64,000 bases of DNA from Phoronis australis (GCA_002633005.1 NMRA01000246.1:172025-236024), one strand, 5' to 3'; numbered from the stretch's first letter, positions 47,866-60,429 are shown. Notes: generated by a model not told the origin, from the sequence alone. A program made the numbers and translations.

Positions 47866-49924
47866 ATGGACAGCGAGAGTCTAGTACAAAGTAAAAAGGG
47901 AAAGAAAAAGAAGAGAAAATTAGATGATGGGAATAAAGCTGAACAGGAACTATGTTTGAACAGTGGTGACCAGCCACCGACAACAAACTTTGCTGATGAT
48001 AAGTCTTCCGCAACATCTAAGAAGGGCACAAAAAAGAAGAAAAAACAAATTTATGCTAGTGATAAATCAGGTGAAATAAATATTGAAACTGAGGAACAAT
48101 GTGAAGCAGCAACCCAACACTGTGACAATGATGTCAGGAGTGTTGAAAAAGATGCTTCTGATGGTAGAAATGAGTTATCTAATACTAAGAACAAAAAGAT
48201 AAAGATGAAAAAGCAAAAGAAACAACAGCAGAGTGCGACAGATGTGCAAACAACGGATGAAAATTCGGAAGATGGTAAGACCGAGATGGCGGCCATTGCA
48301 TATCTTAAGAAGTGGAAGGAGGACCGTGGTGCATGGAACTTCCAAAAAGTCCGCCAGACATGGCTCTTGAAGAATGTCTACAACTGTGAAAAGGTTGATA
48401 TTGCATGGTGCAATTTCTTTCAAAATAGAAACATGTAAAAGCATGGAACCATTAAAAATGTTCTGCATTAAATTCCCAGACAGCGCCATCTGGAAAAACG
48501 TCCATTTAGGTTCATGTTTCGGAGTGAATTCTTTGTTTTGTTATTTTTAATTACAATGCTACAGCAGAACTATTGACTACGTAAATAGTTTAGTCTGTTG
48601 AAATTGACCATTTTATCTCATCTTAAGTGGATGATGAACTAGTAAGCTTGCAAACTTGGTGCATTTCATAGTCTTAAATTACGGGTTTGATCATCAAATC
48701 TGTTTATTTGTTTATATGCTTCTTACAAGAGTAATCTCAGTGCTTAGCACTACTTTCCATAAGGTCCTCAACACATTCACACCACATTCAGTCCCTTCCA
48801 TGCACTCTAATTAAGACTGATCACACAGGGACAAGAGCCAGTTAGTCATATGATTGTATTCCAAGGCAACACTAACACTTGGGCGTGCAGTCCAAAAGTC
48901 TGCAATATAGTATCTTTATCAAAGTTCATTGTTGTTTTATATTAGACAAGATAAATTTGTTGCATTCATGTTTTCAATTATTTTTGAATTATTTAGTTTT
49001 AACTTGTTGCTTTTTCTTCCAGATATGCAATGAAGATTTCCTTGTACTAATGGAGTACCTTGAGGGACTCAAAGGTCATTCCAGGTCACTCACAGTGAAA
49101 CAAGCACAGACACTTATGGATAAAGCAGACTCTGAGGTGGCAGGTAAATTAAACGAGCTGAAAGTCACGTTTTTAAAATAGTTTTGAACAGTACAAACAA
49201 AAGTGAAAGTGACTTTCCTGGGCTGCTGTTGATAGATATTCTTAATATGTTAATTTCTGGTACAAGTTTTTGCTCTGTAATTGAGTAACTGAAAGGCATG
49301 TCTCTTCAAAGTCCTCAACTACAGTCTATTGTTAGAGGTGGGACAATGAAATCAACTGTCAGGAATAAAGTGAAATGTTGGTGTGATTTATGAGAAGGGT
49401 ATATTATAAGCGCACATCTTTTATGGTACGTGCCAAAAACAATCGGACAAAATAACCCAAAATTTCCTATCGACTGTGCGCAAGTGGAATTCCAATTATG
49501 ATGGCTGAGTGCTAGCGGAATACTTTGTGAGAGTAACTTAAGTGTCCCAGCACGACAGGGAAACATTATCTTGATTACATTTGGCTTGTGCTGTATGATT
49601 TAAATATTCTCATTTGTTTCAGATTTACAAACCTGGCCATGGGATCATTAATTATTTACAAGTATTCAAAATTTATGATTTCCTTAGTTCTTATAGAAAA
49701 CCTACGGGATGGACTTTTGAGTTTGAGGCATGTGTTGGTTCTTGAAAGTAGGTCTACTGAACAACAATGGTGACTCCTTGCCTAACACTTTTTCTACAAT
49801 CATTATGCACTTGAATTTAAAAAAGTGTTATACTGTGTAGTGGTGTTCTTTTGTAGGATCAGCCGAAGTCTTTGAGGAACAAGTGTCAAGAGCAAGGCAA
49901 ATTTTACAGTTTCTGAGCGACTGA
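47866..49924 (+). CDS. C7orf50: C7orf50 homologue (WKF-domain nucleolar protein)
   Basis: Three exons: 47866-48393, 49023-49143 and 49857-49924, phases 0 and 1, stop TGA at 49922, 238 residues. The first 145 or so residues are charged and lysine-rich (GKKKKRKLDD, KKGTKKKKKQ, NKKIKMKKQKK), fitting nucleolar or RNA-associated localisation. The conserved C-terminal domain begins at WKEDRGAWNFQKVRQTWLL. It crosses the first junction as NCEK/ICNEDFLVLMEYLEG and ends SRARQILQFLSD, matching the human C7orf50 order of motifs. ATG at 47866 is the first in frame. The donor at 48394 (GTTGAT) is weak. Without splicing, the exon 1 frame would run to 48438 and lose the domain's second half. Molecular function is not established for the family. 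Confidence 0.9.
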
Positions 49925-51430
49925 AGTCTGGTTAATGGGATTTTTTAATGAAAGTGACTGTACTGTATGTTGATGAGATAACATACTGTGGTATTATTGT
50001 GACGTACATATGGGTTTTTCATCAAGATCATGGCCCCCTTCAATGGATTAGCACAAGGGGCTGCTTTAGGTACTGTGTCCATTATAATGCTCAGTTACAA
50101 GTGAAACCCCTTGAGGACAAGTTATAAACACACAGTCATATTGCATGACACCATCCCTTGATTACAACCATTGTTCATGTAAGTCTGCTAAGGGCTGCGT
50201 TGTGCACAATCAGATTTGATTACAGCAAACTTTGATTACAACAAGTTTTAAACAAGTCCTTGCAGGTTCGTTGTAGTGCGGTTGAACAGTAACTCACATA
50301 TTGTCCTGTACGTTTATTGTATACTTCTAGCTTTGAAAATATTAAAAAAAAGTTCCGGGTCAGAAATTTGTGTGCAGAGAGTGATCAAATTTCCTTCCAG
50401 GTGTATCGTTATACAACATTGAAGAGTTGTGGTGGAGGTATAATCTAAAGTTATTCACTCTCCATTGTCAGTGATGCCCTGTATTTTACCAAAACTGTTG
50501 AACCAGTTTCCAAGGAGTGTGTCTTGTCCTTTGTGTACTACATGTACTTGAGTAACCCAACAACACATTCAACTGTTATACAGGGTTCACAGTCCTGTGA
50601 AACTGGTGTGTCGGTGTTTAATGCTTTCTTAAAAGTTGCCCTTGTCACATTTGCCAGATGGTATTTATTTGTATACCTACCACTACTGGAAGAGATGTTT
50701 GTGTTGTCGACACTTTGACCTAAGGTTTTATTCAAGACTCAACATGAACATTGATCAGTCACCTCGCAAGAAATTTGAAAATTCTTTAAAGTGTACTACA
50801 CGATTTGTCAATAATCAAGTAGAGTCAAAGTTTGGTAACCAGTCTCCTTAGTCATTGCCAACAAAGAGTCCTGTTAATCATAGGTCAATAGCTAAACTGA
50901 CTATTACTTTGTGAGCATATGAATGCTAAAAGGGGGTTATTTGGAACAGCCACCTTACCTGTTCAATTGTTTTAGAGTAATGTGTGAATCCCATACTCCT
51001 ACCATTGGCTTACTCATTCCTTCATGATGTATCAAAATTAAACATCAAGTCATCACTCAGTTGAAAACAAATTTCCAATAACCTTGTTATGACTTTATCA
51101 ATTATAGTTGTCTGTCTCTCTTTTAACTAGTCTTATGCTAAGTTTTAATGACAAGATTTGTATAGGGTAAAATTCTTGTCAAGTAATTTTTATAGCTCAG
51201 ACATGTAATGCCTTGTAATAACGATGTTTGAACTGTAATGTTTTCACTGCCGTGTAGTAGATAATTATTTCAAATTAAATCTTTTTAGTTGTTAGTTAAG
51301 TTGTTTATGGATTTGTCAAAAATACTGATATGAACTCTTCCAACCTCGCAAGGTGGCATTTTGAACTGAAACTCAGAAGTTATGATGCAGTTCATACCAT
51401 TAAACAAACTTTGCAAATGTTCTGCTAATG
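49925..51430. other. C7orf50 3' flank; no gene recognised
   Basis: AT-rich sequence after the C7orf50 stop. Short frames at 50524-50851 overlap on both strands and look random. Presumably contains the 3' UTR; no canonical AATAAA close to the stop was found. Confidence 0.4.
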
Positions 51431-51439
51431 GTTGATTTT

Positions 51440-51840
51440 TGCACTGTGAGTTACCTCCTGGATTCACATAGTCCCCATCGTGTGGTGTCATTTTCGGGCA
51501 CCCAGTGATAGGTAACTACTGGACAAGGGTTGGTGATTTGAAGTGGGTCATTTTCGCCATAAAACTTGAAAACATTTTAATTTACATGCCACCCTACATG
51601 TCAACCCAAGTAATTAACGCTACTTGTAAGATTTTGACTACAATCCAACATTTTTGAGCTGTTAAAACTTAGAAATACTTTTGAAAAGTGCTAAGGTTAT
51701 TTTTTTACAGCCGAAAAGACGGAGTTATGAAATCGGCAAGAGTTGACATGTATTTGCGCCATTTCATATTTACATTGTCGCAAACTTAATTGTTTGGCCA
51801 AACCAGTCTCAGAGAAAAGTGATTATCCTTAGTCTCCCTG
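51440..51840 (+). repeat. Dispersed repeat shared with 57005-57240
   Basis: Matching phrases in order: CACATAG.CCC.ATC, then CACC..GTGATA/CACGATA, ACTGG.CA, GTGATTT..AGTGG.TCA.TTTCG, and AATT.TTTGGCCAA. The second copy lies in intron 5 of the kinase gene. Identity is moderate. Family unknown. Confidence 0.6.
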
Positions 51841-52439
51841 ATATTGTCGTGGACTCGTATTAATTCGCTTCGCTCATTTGTCGCTAAATTACATACTTAT
51901 TCTTGAGCATTCAGTTTGCCACATTTTATTAGCGCTATGATATAGTTAGTGACATTTCGTAGATTTTTAATGGACCCTCCTGATATTCATCCATGCAATA
52001 CATTGGTGATGTACTTGATGGAAAATTCTGATTTTAATTTATTGCTTACCATGTCAGTAGTCACTGAACGTACCTTTACTCTGGGTGCAACCCTAGTCAA
52101 GCGCCTTTAGTAGTGCGCCAGTGTAACATTAAATTTTGACCCAACGGAAAAATAATCTGGGCCACATTTAAAGTTGCAAATGGCCCCCGTCAAACTTAAA
52201 CTCACAGTCCAGCCATTTCACGGCATTTTTGCTCCAGGAAATACCCTTAAACTAGAAAGACTACAACCCCAAGCTCTGTTTTGTCCACAACGATTACGAT
52301 AGCACGCACGAACAACTACTATATGTAGCTAACAAACCACCCCTGTGACCTATACAGACTTAGACAAATTGCAATAGAAGTATTTAAAATCCTTTACGGC
52401 GAATCACCCATCATTCACTAGTAAATAAAACAAGAAAAC

Positions 52440-53336
52440 AATAAACCTTTTCACTACGACAACTTTTCAGATATTCCTCAAATCTGTTAAATACCGTAGA
52501 ATAAAAAGCTTTTCTCTTCGAGGCCGCACGGGTCTGGACGATTCTATCGAACGAGTTACGTACAGCATAGTCTTTCAAATAGGTGAACGTTACGCACGTA
52601 AATTACATGCGTAAATTAATTCTTGTTAGAGGCGTAAATTAATTATTCTGCGTCGTAAATTAACTCTTAACGGCGTAAATTAATTCTTTAGGGCTTAAAT
52701 TATTTATTAACGGTGTCAATTGATTATTTGAGGCGTAAAGTAATTATTTTGCGATGTAAATTAACTTTTGATGGCGTAAATTATTCTTGTTAGTGGTGTA
52801 AATTAATTATTTTGCAGCGTAAATTAAGTTATGGCGCAAATTAATTCTTTTTGGTTCTGTAAATTAATTATTAACGGTGTCAATTCATTATTTGCGTAGC
52901 TGTGTAACGTTCACACATTTGGCCAATGATATCTTTCACCGTTTTCCGTGGACTCCGTCGGACATGGACCCGGACCGCTCTCGAATGCAGCTCAGTGTTT
53001 TTTTGTCAGCACTCCAGGTTGACATTGTAAATTGCATTTTTGTACAGTAGTAATTTCTCTAGATTGTATATTTCCCGTGTAGTCCTATCTATTACTGTTT
53101 ACAATTATTATTTTTGTGGATCTAGTCTCTAGTGATTATGACCATTTAACTTTTATTTACATTTAAATTTTATATTTAAATCTCAGTGATATTTTCCATC
53201 TCTAGCTTAGTTCCATTTTTTCTCCAGATTCCTGTTAAATCTAGTGTAGTAGAAATACCCCAACTGGTTAATGTTAACATGTTTCTTCGAATGACGTTCA
53301 ATAAAGATTCTTGATACTTGATTCTTGAATATTAGC
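52440..53336 (+). mobile_element. 3' end of a CR1/L2-type retrotransposon, interrupted
   Basis: A C-terminal block RIKSFSLRGRTGLDDSI (about 52499-52550) resembles the end of CR1-like ORF2 proteins (K-S-F-x-x-R-G then W-N). An untranslated tail ends AATAAAGATTC followed by TTGATACTTGATTCTTGAAT at 53311-53330, the short-repeat 3' terminus usual for CR1/L2 elements. The body is split by the inverted-repeat-flanked array at 52571-52923. The 5' part is missing. Confidence 0.65.
52571..52923. mobile_element. Inverted-repeat element enclosing a TAAATTAATTA array
   Basis: Left end CAAATAGGTGAACGTTACGC (starts 52575) and right end, reversed, CAAATGTGTGAACGTTACAC (ends 52919) are near-perfect terminal inverted repeats. 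Between them about 14 degenerate ~20-24 base units of the form GGCGTAAATTAATTCTT / GCGTAAATTAATTATT. It looks like a non-autonomous DNA element with an internal minisatellite. Many units contain TAATTA, a core recognised by homeodomain proteins in general. Not a CRISPR: units are degenerate with no unique spacers. Confidence 0.75.
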
Positions 53337-53546
53337 TTAGGCTTACTGTGTGCAAATCAAGTTCACCGTTATGACGGGTCTGAACTAACGAGCCTCAGAT
53401 GTTTATACCTTCTGGCAATAGGTGGCGTAGTTTCTTAATTTGTTTTGGCGCTCATTTTAGAAGTGGATCTTTTCAATCTTGGTGTTTATTTCTCTGTTTA
53501 TCATTTACAGTTGATTTTGCGTACTTGCCCACCGTTTAATATTGAC
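53337..53546 (+). promoter_or_regulatory. Presumed promoter / 5' UTR of the deoxynucleoside kinase
   Basis: Only about 210 bases separate the retrotransposon tail from the predicted start codon at 53547. A possible acceptor (TTTACAG at 53505-53511) could mean that an upstream exon splices in here. No TATA box at a typical distance was identified. Confidence 0.3.
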
Positions 53547-56500
53547 ATGACGACGCACGGTGAGTTTTTATGCATTAAAATGAAATATTTTTGCCTTTCT
53601 GCCACACAAAACACGAGGAAATCGCAGGCAGTTACATTTGCTGGGTAAACACCTTTCGAGTCTCGATTGAGTCAGTCAGTGAGTGTAGCTCAAGCCTCGT
53701 TCAAGCATAGATTCATGTACTGTAGTATGTGGTTCAAGGCTGCCAAGGGTACACTTGAGCCTTAGCAAATTTAGAAGAATATATGCTCCACTTCCTTCAC
53801 TGACATTTCTACAAAATAATTATTTACAGACAGGTTAATTGACTAGCCTTGCCCGGTCAGCTTGGCTTGGTTTAGGCAATGACATCGCCTTGCATGACGC
53901 AGGCCAACCGAGAGGCTACGTGTCGCATGGCCTAGTCCGGTCTCTTGAATCAAACTCAAGCCAAGGCTTTAGCAAGTTTAGAACCATTCAGAGAGTCTGG
54001 TTTATCAGATTGTATTATTGTGGAATCACCAAGTAAAGTTAGGCAACACGTTGCCCCCCGGACTCGGCTGGTTTCATGCCCGCTGCATTATACAGGGCCA
54101 TGAAATTGCCTACAGTACAGGTCACTGAGAAGTGCCAACCGTGTTGTGGCACTAGTAGTCGACCATGTACATCTATGTGTTATCTATGATTGTGGAAGTG
54201 GCAGTGCCAGTGTGTATGCGATTAAATACATAATAAATTACAGGTTTTTGAACTGGAAGTTGTTTACTGAGCTGTTTCATGAAACTTGTGTCTTACATTA
54301 GATTTGGAGCATAGGTTGTTTAAATATACTCCACTCGACCAATTCTGCCAATCAGCATATTTTAAAGTCCTACAATAAATAAATCCACACCGTCATACAA
54401 AATGCAGTTTTTTGACATAGGTCACTAACTGTCATCGCATATTACTTCTACTCTAGTAATAAAAATGATTTCTAAGATTGAGAAATCGTTATTCAGTGCC
54501 TTCAGACCAGACTCAAAATTCATTATGTTTGTCACAATGATGGGTTAGTTACTGACACCTAAACAATAGGGTCGTGATGCAGATCCCCTTGAGCGTTTTA
54601 TTGTAGCCAGTGCTGTTTCAAATTCTTTTCCAGATGCATCCACAGATACAGTGGACTACATTGACTGTGACGTCTCAAGTCCTAGAACTCGACCTTTTGT
54701 GGTTAGTATTCCCTGTTGCTATACCATGCCATGACATAGGTGTATTCCTGAGTAACCCATGATCTGACGACTTTGTTAACTCAAAATGTCGTTTTAGATG
54801 TGACTTTAATTTTGGTGCAGTACATAATTGAGATTTTATGTTTTCAGGGCTCGCTCACCTGTGCCTTCAGAGAGGAGAATATTTTTGGGTGAAGGAAAAA
54901 TTCTTCCTTCCTTTTCCCCGTTACTACCAATATCACCCTCAATCCCAATTCTGATCGGTTCTGCTTCCACTAGCCAAAACTAACCTTTTGCCGCCTGTGT
55001 GCGTTATAAGTGATTCTAATCTTGAGGGGGAACTTTTCTACCAATTAATTGAGGTCCATTTTTGGTCCTGATTTCAAAATATTTTAGATAGTAATGGTAC
55101 CGATATTCAGCCCCAAACTTTGAGGCATCGTTTTCTTGTGTGCACCTGCATTGTTTTGGTAATCCCGTCAATAAATAAGTACACTACAACCTAACGGTTG
55201 TTGGAATCTACTTTCAGGTAGCCGTGGAGGGGAACATAGGCTGTGGAAAGTCAACACTCCTTGATTATTTTAGTGACTCACCTTTAGTTAAGGTACATAT
55301 AATCATATGTCTTGTTGTCTACCTGGTGCAGTCCACCTCAAGTACAGTGATTTGAAACTCACAAAAGACCTTGGGTCCCTTATGACTACATGAACGCATG
55401 TACAACCAAGACCAATGCCGTACAAGTGCTAATATAAAGTTTCTCGTTGCACTTATGATCCTATTCCAAGGATTGTGAAAACCCCGTGGAGCACTAGTAA
55501 GGTCAAGCCCAAATCATAAACTTTTAGCTTGAATAATGGGTGTGTGTAATCAAATTGTAACTCACTATATGAATAGAGAACTTAAACCAAAGAATTACAC
55601 TCCAAAACATGCCAACTTAACAATTACCAGGGATACTGTATGGGACTTTTGGTAAGGTCTGGGATATTTTCTCTTGAATGCTTTCTACAATGACCGTGCC
55701 TCAGGGTGTTAGTGTCTCCAACGTCACAATTAACACTAATCTGTAAAGTTGCCATTGTTGAAAGTTCTTTATGGATGTGCAAATTTATGTCATCTACAAC
55801 AGTTTTTTAACTGGTTTTATGCCATATTTCAGACATTTAAAGAACCTATAGAGAAGTGGACCAACATCCACGGGCAGAATGCTTTAGTAAGTCTGTGTTT
55901 GTGAGTGCCCACTAGTGGTCATTAATTAAAATAGCTCTTCATGAACTAATATAACATCAAAATGTACTAAGTATCATTGACAGGTTAGCAGGTTTAACTA
56001 TAATGCCAATGATTTGAAGACAATAGCAGGCCAGGAAACTTTTATTTGATGTTAACCTGAACTGAATGTGGTGATAGCAGCTGACTGTTCTGTTTGTCCT
56101 CCAGGGTCAAATTTCTTATCTGTAACCAATTATCAAATAATGACAAATCTGTTTAATCGTGTTGTATGTGTTACTCAAAGAAATGGTTGCACTTTCAGAG
56201 CCTACTGTATCAAGATCCCTCCAGGTGGTGTTTTACGTTTGACACCTATGCACAACTGACAAGACTGCAGATGCACCAAGCAGAAACGGTGAGTGCTTAA
56301 AGAGTGTTTTCCTTTAAATGGTGCAGTATCCTCTCTCGTAGTGTATAAGTTCTCAGAATGATGCTTCTACAATCTCTACTTTACTGTGCATATCTGAACA
56401 CACGGCGATGTTGTGGAAATTACCTCTGAAATGAACACCATTGACATTGATCTAGTGTAACGTTTTATGCTATGGATAACTTAGTATGAATTATTTGAAC

Positions 56501-59500
56501 ATCTGAATTAAACAGTAGGAAGGCATTATTGTTGCAAAAATTTAACTAGTGCTATAGGTTAATTCTTTGATCCATGCTTTGAATCCCCATCCATATCACC
56601 AATGAATTGTATGTGTTGCAGTTGTTAAACAAGCCTCCAACAACGTAGCTTAGTTTTTTGGGTCACTGAAGCTTTGAAAAAACACATGAAACATGCTTTT
56701 AAAGTGACAGTATCGGTGAAAAAATTGGTTTTCTCAAATCAGCTCAAAGGCGTTTTGGAGCCTGAAACCTTCCCAGTTGCAGTCAAATGCTCTGCTGGTG
56801 TTTGCACTTTACCCTATATCGTGCCTCTGTTAATTTACTTGGTAAAATCACTGTATTTGCATACTCATAACTATGCTAATGTATCACAGGAACTTAACGA
56901 CAATGCTATTTGAACATCATCTATGCTAAACAAAGTGCAGTTTTATTCACTGACAACTTGTAAATGTGAAAACAAAAAGTCCTGCAAATAGGAGACCTTT
57001 GCTCTAATGATGTACCTTGGGGGCTCACATAGCCCGCATCATGCAGTGTTATTCCCCAGCACCACGTCACGATACTTACTGGGCACGGTTGAGTGATTTA
57101 CAGTGGATCAGTTTCGACACAAAAACTCATTCTTAAAAACATTTGTCAATTTTCAAATTATTTCACGTTCACATTCCCGCTATATGTTGTGTTTCTAACT
57201 AATTTGGCCAAGCAATTACAGAGACGAGGAATTAGCGTGCAAGTTCCACCCTGACTTTAATTTCAGCGAATGTCTGGCAGCAAGCAGCGAGAATTGGAAA
57301 TAAATTTTTAGCTTGGGTCAAAGGTGCTAACTTCAAAGAAGTTTCCCACTACAATAACCCCAAAAATGCACTTCGTGTCCCTCTCAACTGATTCCTTTTA
57401 CCTACAAGCAATTCACAAAAACATTGTGTTTCATGCATTTTAAAGGTGTTTAGATAGTATTAATTATCAGTTCGTGTATTCTTTTAGAGTAAACCGGTGA
57501 AGCTCCTGGAAAGATCCCTTTTTAGCACAAGATACTGTTTTGTAGAACATGAAATTAAATCGTAAGTATACACAGGAGTTGAAAATTATTAAATGTAGTT
57601 TCATGTCATGTTTGTCAATATTTGATCTTGTATTTTCAAAACAGTTTACCATAATTAATCAATTTTGTTTTATTGAATGAATGTGCTATACCTTATAATT
57701 ATGATCATAACTTTATGAATTAGATTTTTGCCATATTCTGGCAGGTGAATATTCATCTAAACCTGGGTTCTGTTTCAGGACAACTGACTTAGATTTAAGA
57801 CATAAATTTGGTCTTACACTCCACACAACTTTCTGACAAAATAATTAAACTTCACTTGATCGAACAAAAATGCAAAGTCTCTTAGGATATATCCATGGCT
57901 GCATGATTCATAAGATAAATCAAAGCATACCTAGCATTTAGTCTAGTTTTGAGATCAGAGATTACACCCTGAATCCTGGTGTGACTGTTTAGAAAACTTA
58001 ATTCATTGCACCTAGTTAATGATTGGACTTGTGTAATAAGTCGCATGCCATTTCTTTGTTCAGGAATACTTTACACACCATGGAACACACAGTGCTAACG
58101 CGTTGGTTTGACTTTTTACTGAACAACCAGGGCATTCACGTCGACTTATTTGGTGAGTACAAATGGCTTGGGTGCTGTCCTCAGAGTGTCACAAATAAAT
58201 GTTAATTGCTAATGACTATTCCATAAGGAAGGTTTGAAATCCAATCACTTCTAAATACTTCTCCTATATTGAATAGATGCTTAGGCCAAGAAGCACATTG
58301 GTTTTGATATGCACAACGGCTTGTTTTGAAACTAAGCCTCATTGCTTAAAAAGTGTCCAGCAGCAGTATTATTTCTAGCCATGTTCTTAATGTTTCAAAA
58401 ACCAGACTTAGAAATATGCAAGCTAGTTTCTTGTCAAATCTGTTACATGCTGATTAGTGACGCAGTGTTTAGCAATCACTTAAATGTGTAACTGAAGATT
58501 GCAAGAAGGTTTGATACAAGTCAAATGTTTTCAACTGATGAATATGAGCTTGCAGGGTACACTCAAATTAAACCTTTTTATGTTTTCTAAACCTAGCCGT
58601 ATAGACTACCAACACGGTAAGATCTGATTTATGCTTTTGAGCTAACTAATTTACACAGCTGTTTCTTTCACAGTTTATCTTAGAGCTGATCCAGCCGTTT
58701 GCTACAAGAGATTACAGAGTCGCAATCGCAAAGAAGAAGTGGGCGTCCCTAAGGTATTGTAGAATTACCCTGCAATAAAATATGAAAAAATGATGTGTAT
58801 TATGTCCCCTGTGTAAGTAATGGTAGACAGTAAGGCAGGGTGGAGGGATGGTTTCTCAGATATGCAACGTGGGCCTGTTTCAACTGTTTCAAGTTCTACT
58901 TACTGCGCAGCTCAGTTGGTATTGTCCTTATCAATGCTCTTTGGTTCCTGCCTTGAATGATAATGGTTATGGTGTTGAACAGTCAAATTCTGAGCCAAAA
59001 CATTTCGAGTCAGATGTCCTGATGGCGTGTGTGTGTTTGCAACATGCTTGTCTGTATTCTCTCCTCGTTTTTGTGTCAAATCGTATACTGTGTTGCTCGC
59101 GTTACTGCAGTTACTAAGTCTATGAAACAAGCTTATAAAAATAGGATGCAGTATAGAAATTACTGTTGCATTTTGAATTTAATGGTCTGTGGCGGTATCA
59201 GCCCACTCCATGGTTAGAGTACACCGTGGCTTATTGCCTGGCTTCCTCAATTGTTTGGCCTCTTCTCTCAGGACAGATGCAAGTGGAAGTCAAATATGCC
59301 TCACTAAGTTTCATATTCTTATTCTACTCTTCATGCTTGTCCATTAGCAGCTTTGTTTGTCATCGTACTTTTAATACATGACGTTTTGTTCAAGAAGCTC
59401 GTTTTGTAAATTTCAGTCTTACCTGGAATCTCTTCATCAGTTACACGAAGACTGGTTGATACATGAAAAGTTCCCCTTGCCTGCGCCTGTGCTGGTAAGT

Positions 59501-60429
59501 TGTCATGGGAAGTACCACTAGCAGGAAGGCACTGCCACCTTTCCTCCGCACACCATGCAGCCAGCCCAGGCTTCTGATGTGACTACTGTTCTTACATTGT
59601 TTATAATGGCATGAATTGTAAAGTTAGTTCAGCATTCAGTTTATAATGGCATGAATTGTAAAGTTAGTTCAGCATTCAGTTTATAATGGCATGAATTGTA
59701 AAGTTAGTTCAGCATTCAGTTATGCCACACCATCTGTGTTTGGCCTTTGGCTTCTGGGGTTCTGAGCACTTTCATCACATTCAGTTTTGTTAGTTACTGT
59801 ACCTGATAGTGGTTCTAGCCATTTTGAAACTCTAAATCAGATCCAGCAATTCTGTTGATTCCGTTTGCTCCATCTAAACAATATAAATTATCTTAGGTGG
59901 CACAAAAACACCAACACCTTACTTAACTCTATCTATATTTTCTAATCATGTGACATGATTGGTTAAAATGCCTATTAACTTGCCTTCCGTCGCAAAACCA
60001 TCCAAATCAGTCTCAAATTATTCCTTAGTCAAAATACTACTAATGTTTGGGTCTAAAAGTTTCTTGTCCTTGCATGTCGTTTGATTCGCCAAGCACAGTC
60101 TCCAGTAACGATGAACTGGCAGTTTCCTGCAAGATCACAAATGACTTCTCATCTGAACACAGAACAAATTGAGACCAATTATACTTTATTAAGTGGTCTC
60201 AATCAAAAACTACTTTTTCGACGGAAAACAGGTTTAATATACTTAAAGCTTCAAGCTGGAATTGATTGTGACACGTGACCCTAGGCCCAGATGTTTGGCT
60301 ACAGTGTATTAATCGAACCACATTGTGTTTCAGGTTTTAGATGCCAACACAGAGATGCCTGAGATGGCAACATTATACGCACAGAACAAAGCAACGATAC
60401 TGTGTGGTGTGACATCATTGTCCCAGTGA
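53547..60429 (+). CDS. TK2: Deoxyribonucleoside kinase, TK2/dNK type
   Basis: Phosphorylates deoxynucleosides (thymidine, deoxycytidine and others by family) for dNTP salvage. Ten exons join in frame: 53547-53559, 54634-54701, 55218-55292, 55833-55886, 56199-56288, 57488-57561, 58064-58152, 58674-58753, 59417-59494 and 60334-60429. All have AG/GT borders, total 717 bases, 238 residues. The P-loop is GNIGCGKST (32-40). EPIEKW (56-61) and the DPSRWCFTFDTYAQLTRLQ substrate-binding region (76-94) follow. The catalytic ERS (108-110) sits in LLERSLFSTRYCFVE. HVDLFVYLRADP and the lid SRNRKEE (170-176) are intact, as is LHQLHEDWLIH. The C-terminus is near VLDANTEM. The first exon codes four residues plus one base; it is inferred from phase and a perfect GTGAGT donor, the least certain part. 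No mitochondrial targeting sequence is visible in this model. Confidence 0.93.
56960..57420 (+). repeat. Second copy of the 51.4 kb dispersed repeat, in kinase intron 5
   Basis: 57005-57240 aligns with 51440-51840 by shared phrases. It lies about 70 bases or more upstream of exon 6 (57488). Non-coding. Confidence 0.55.
59600..59719 (+). repeat. Three perfect 40-base tandem repeats in kinase intron 9
   Basis: Unit starts TTTATAATGGCATGAATTGT and ends AGTTCAGCATTCAG. Copies at 59600-59639, 59640-59679 and 59680-59719 are identical, so the expansion is recent. Confidence 0.95.

Noticed and set aside
48394-48438. Unspliced extension of C7orf50 exon 1 to a stop at 48438
   Set aside because: It would truncate the conserved domain. 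The exon at 49023 continues the family sequence exactly in phase.
52590-52900. Possible CRISPR-like array
   Set aside because: Units are degenerate and contiguous without unique spacers, the genome is animal, and no cas genes exist. It is a minisatellite inside an inverted-repeat element.
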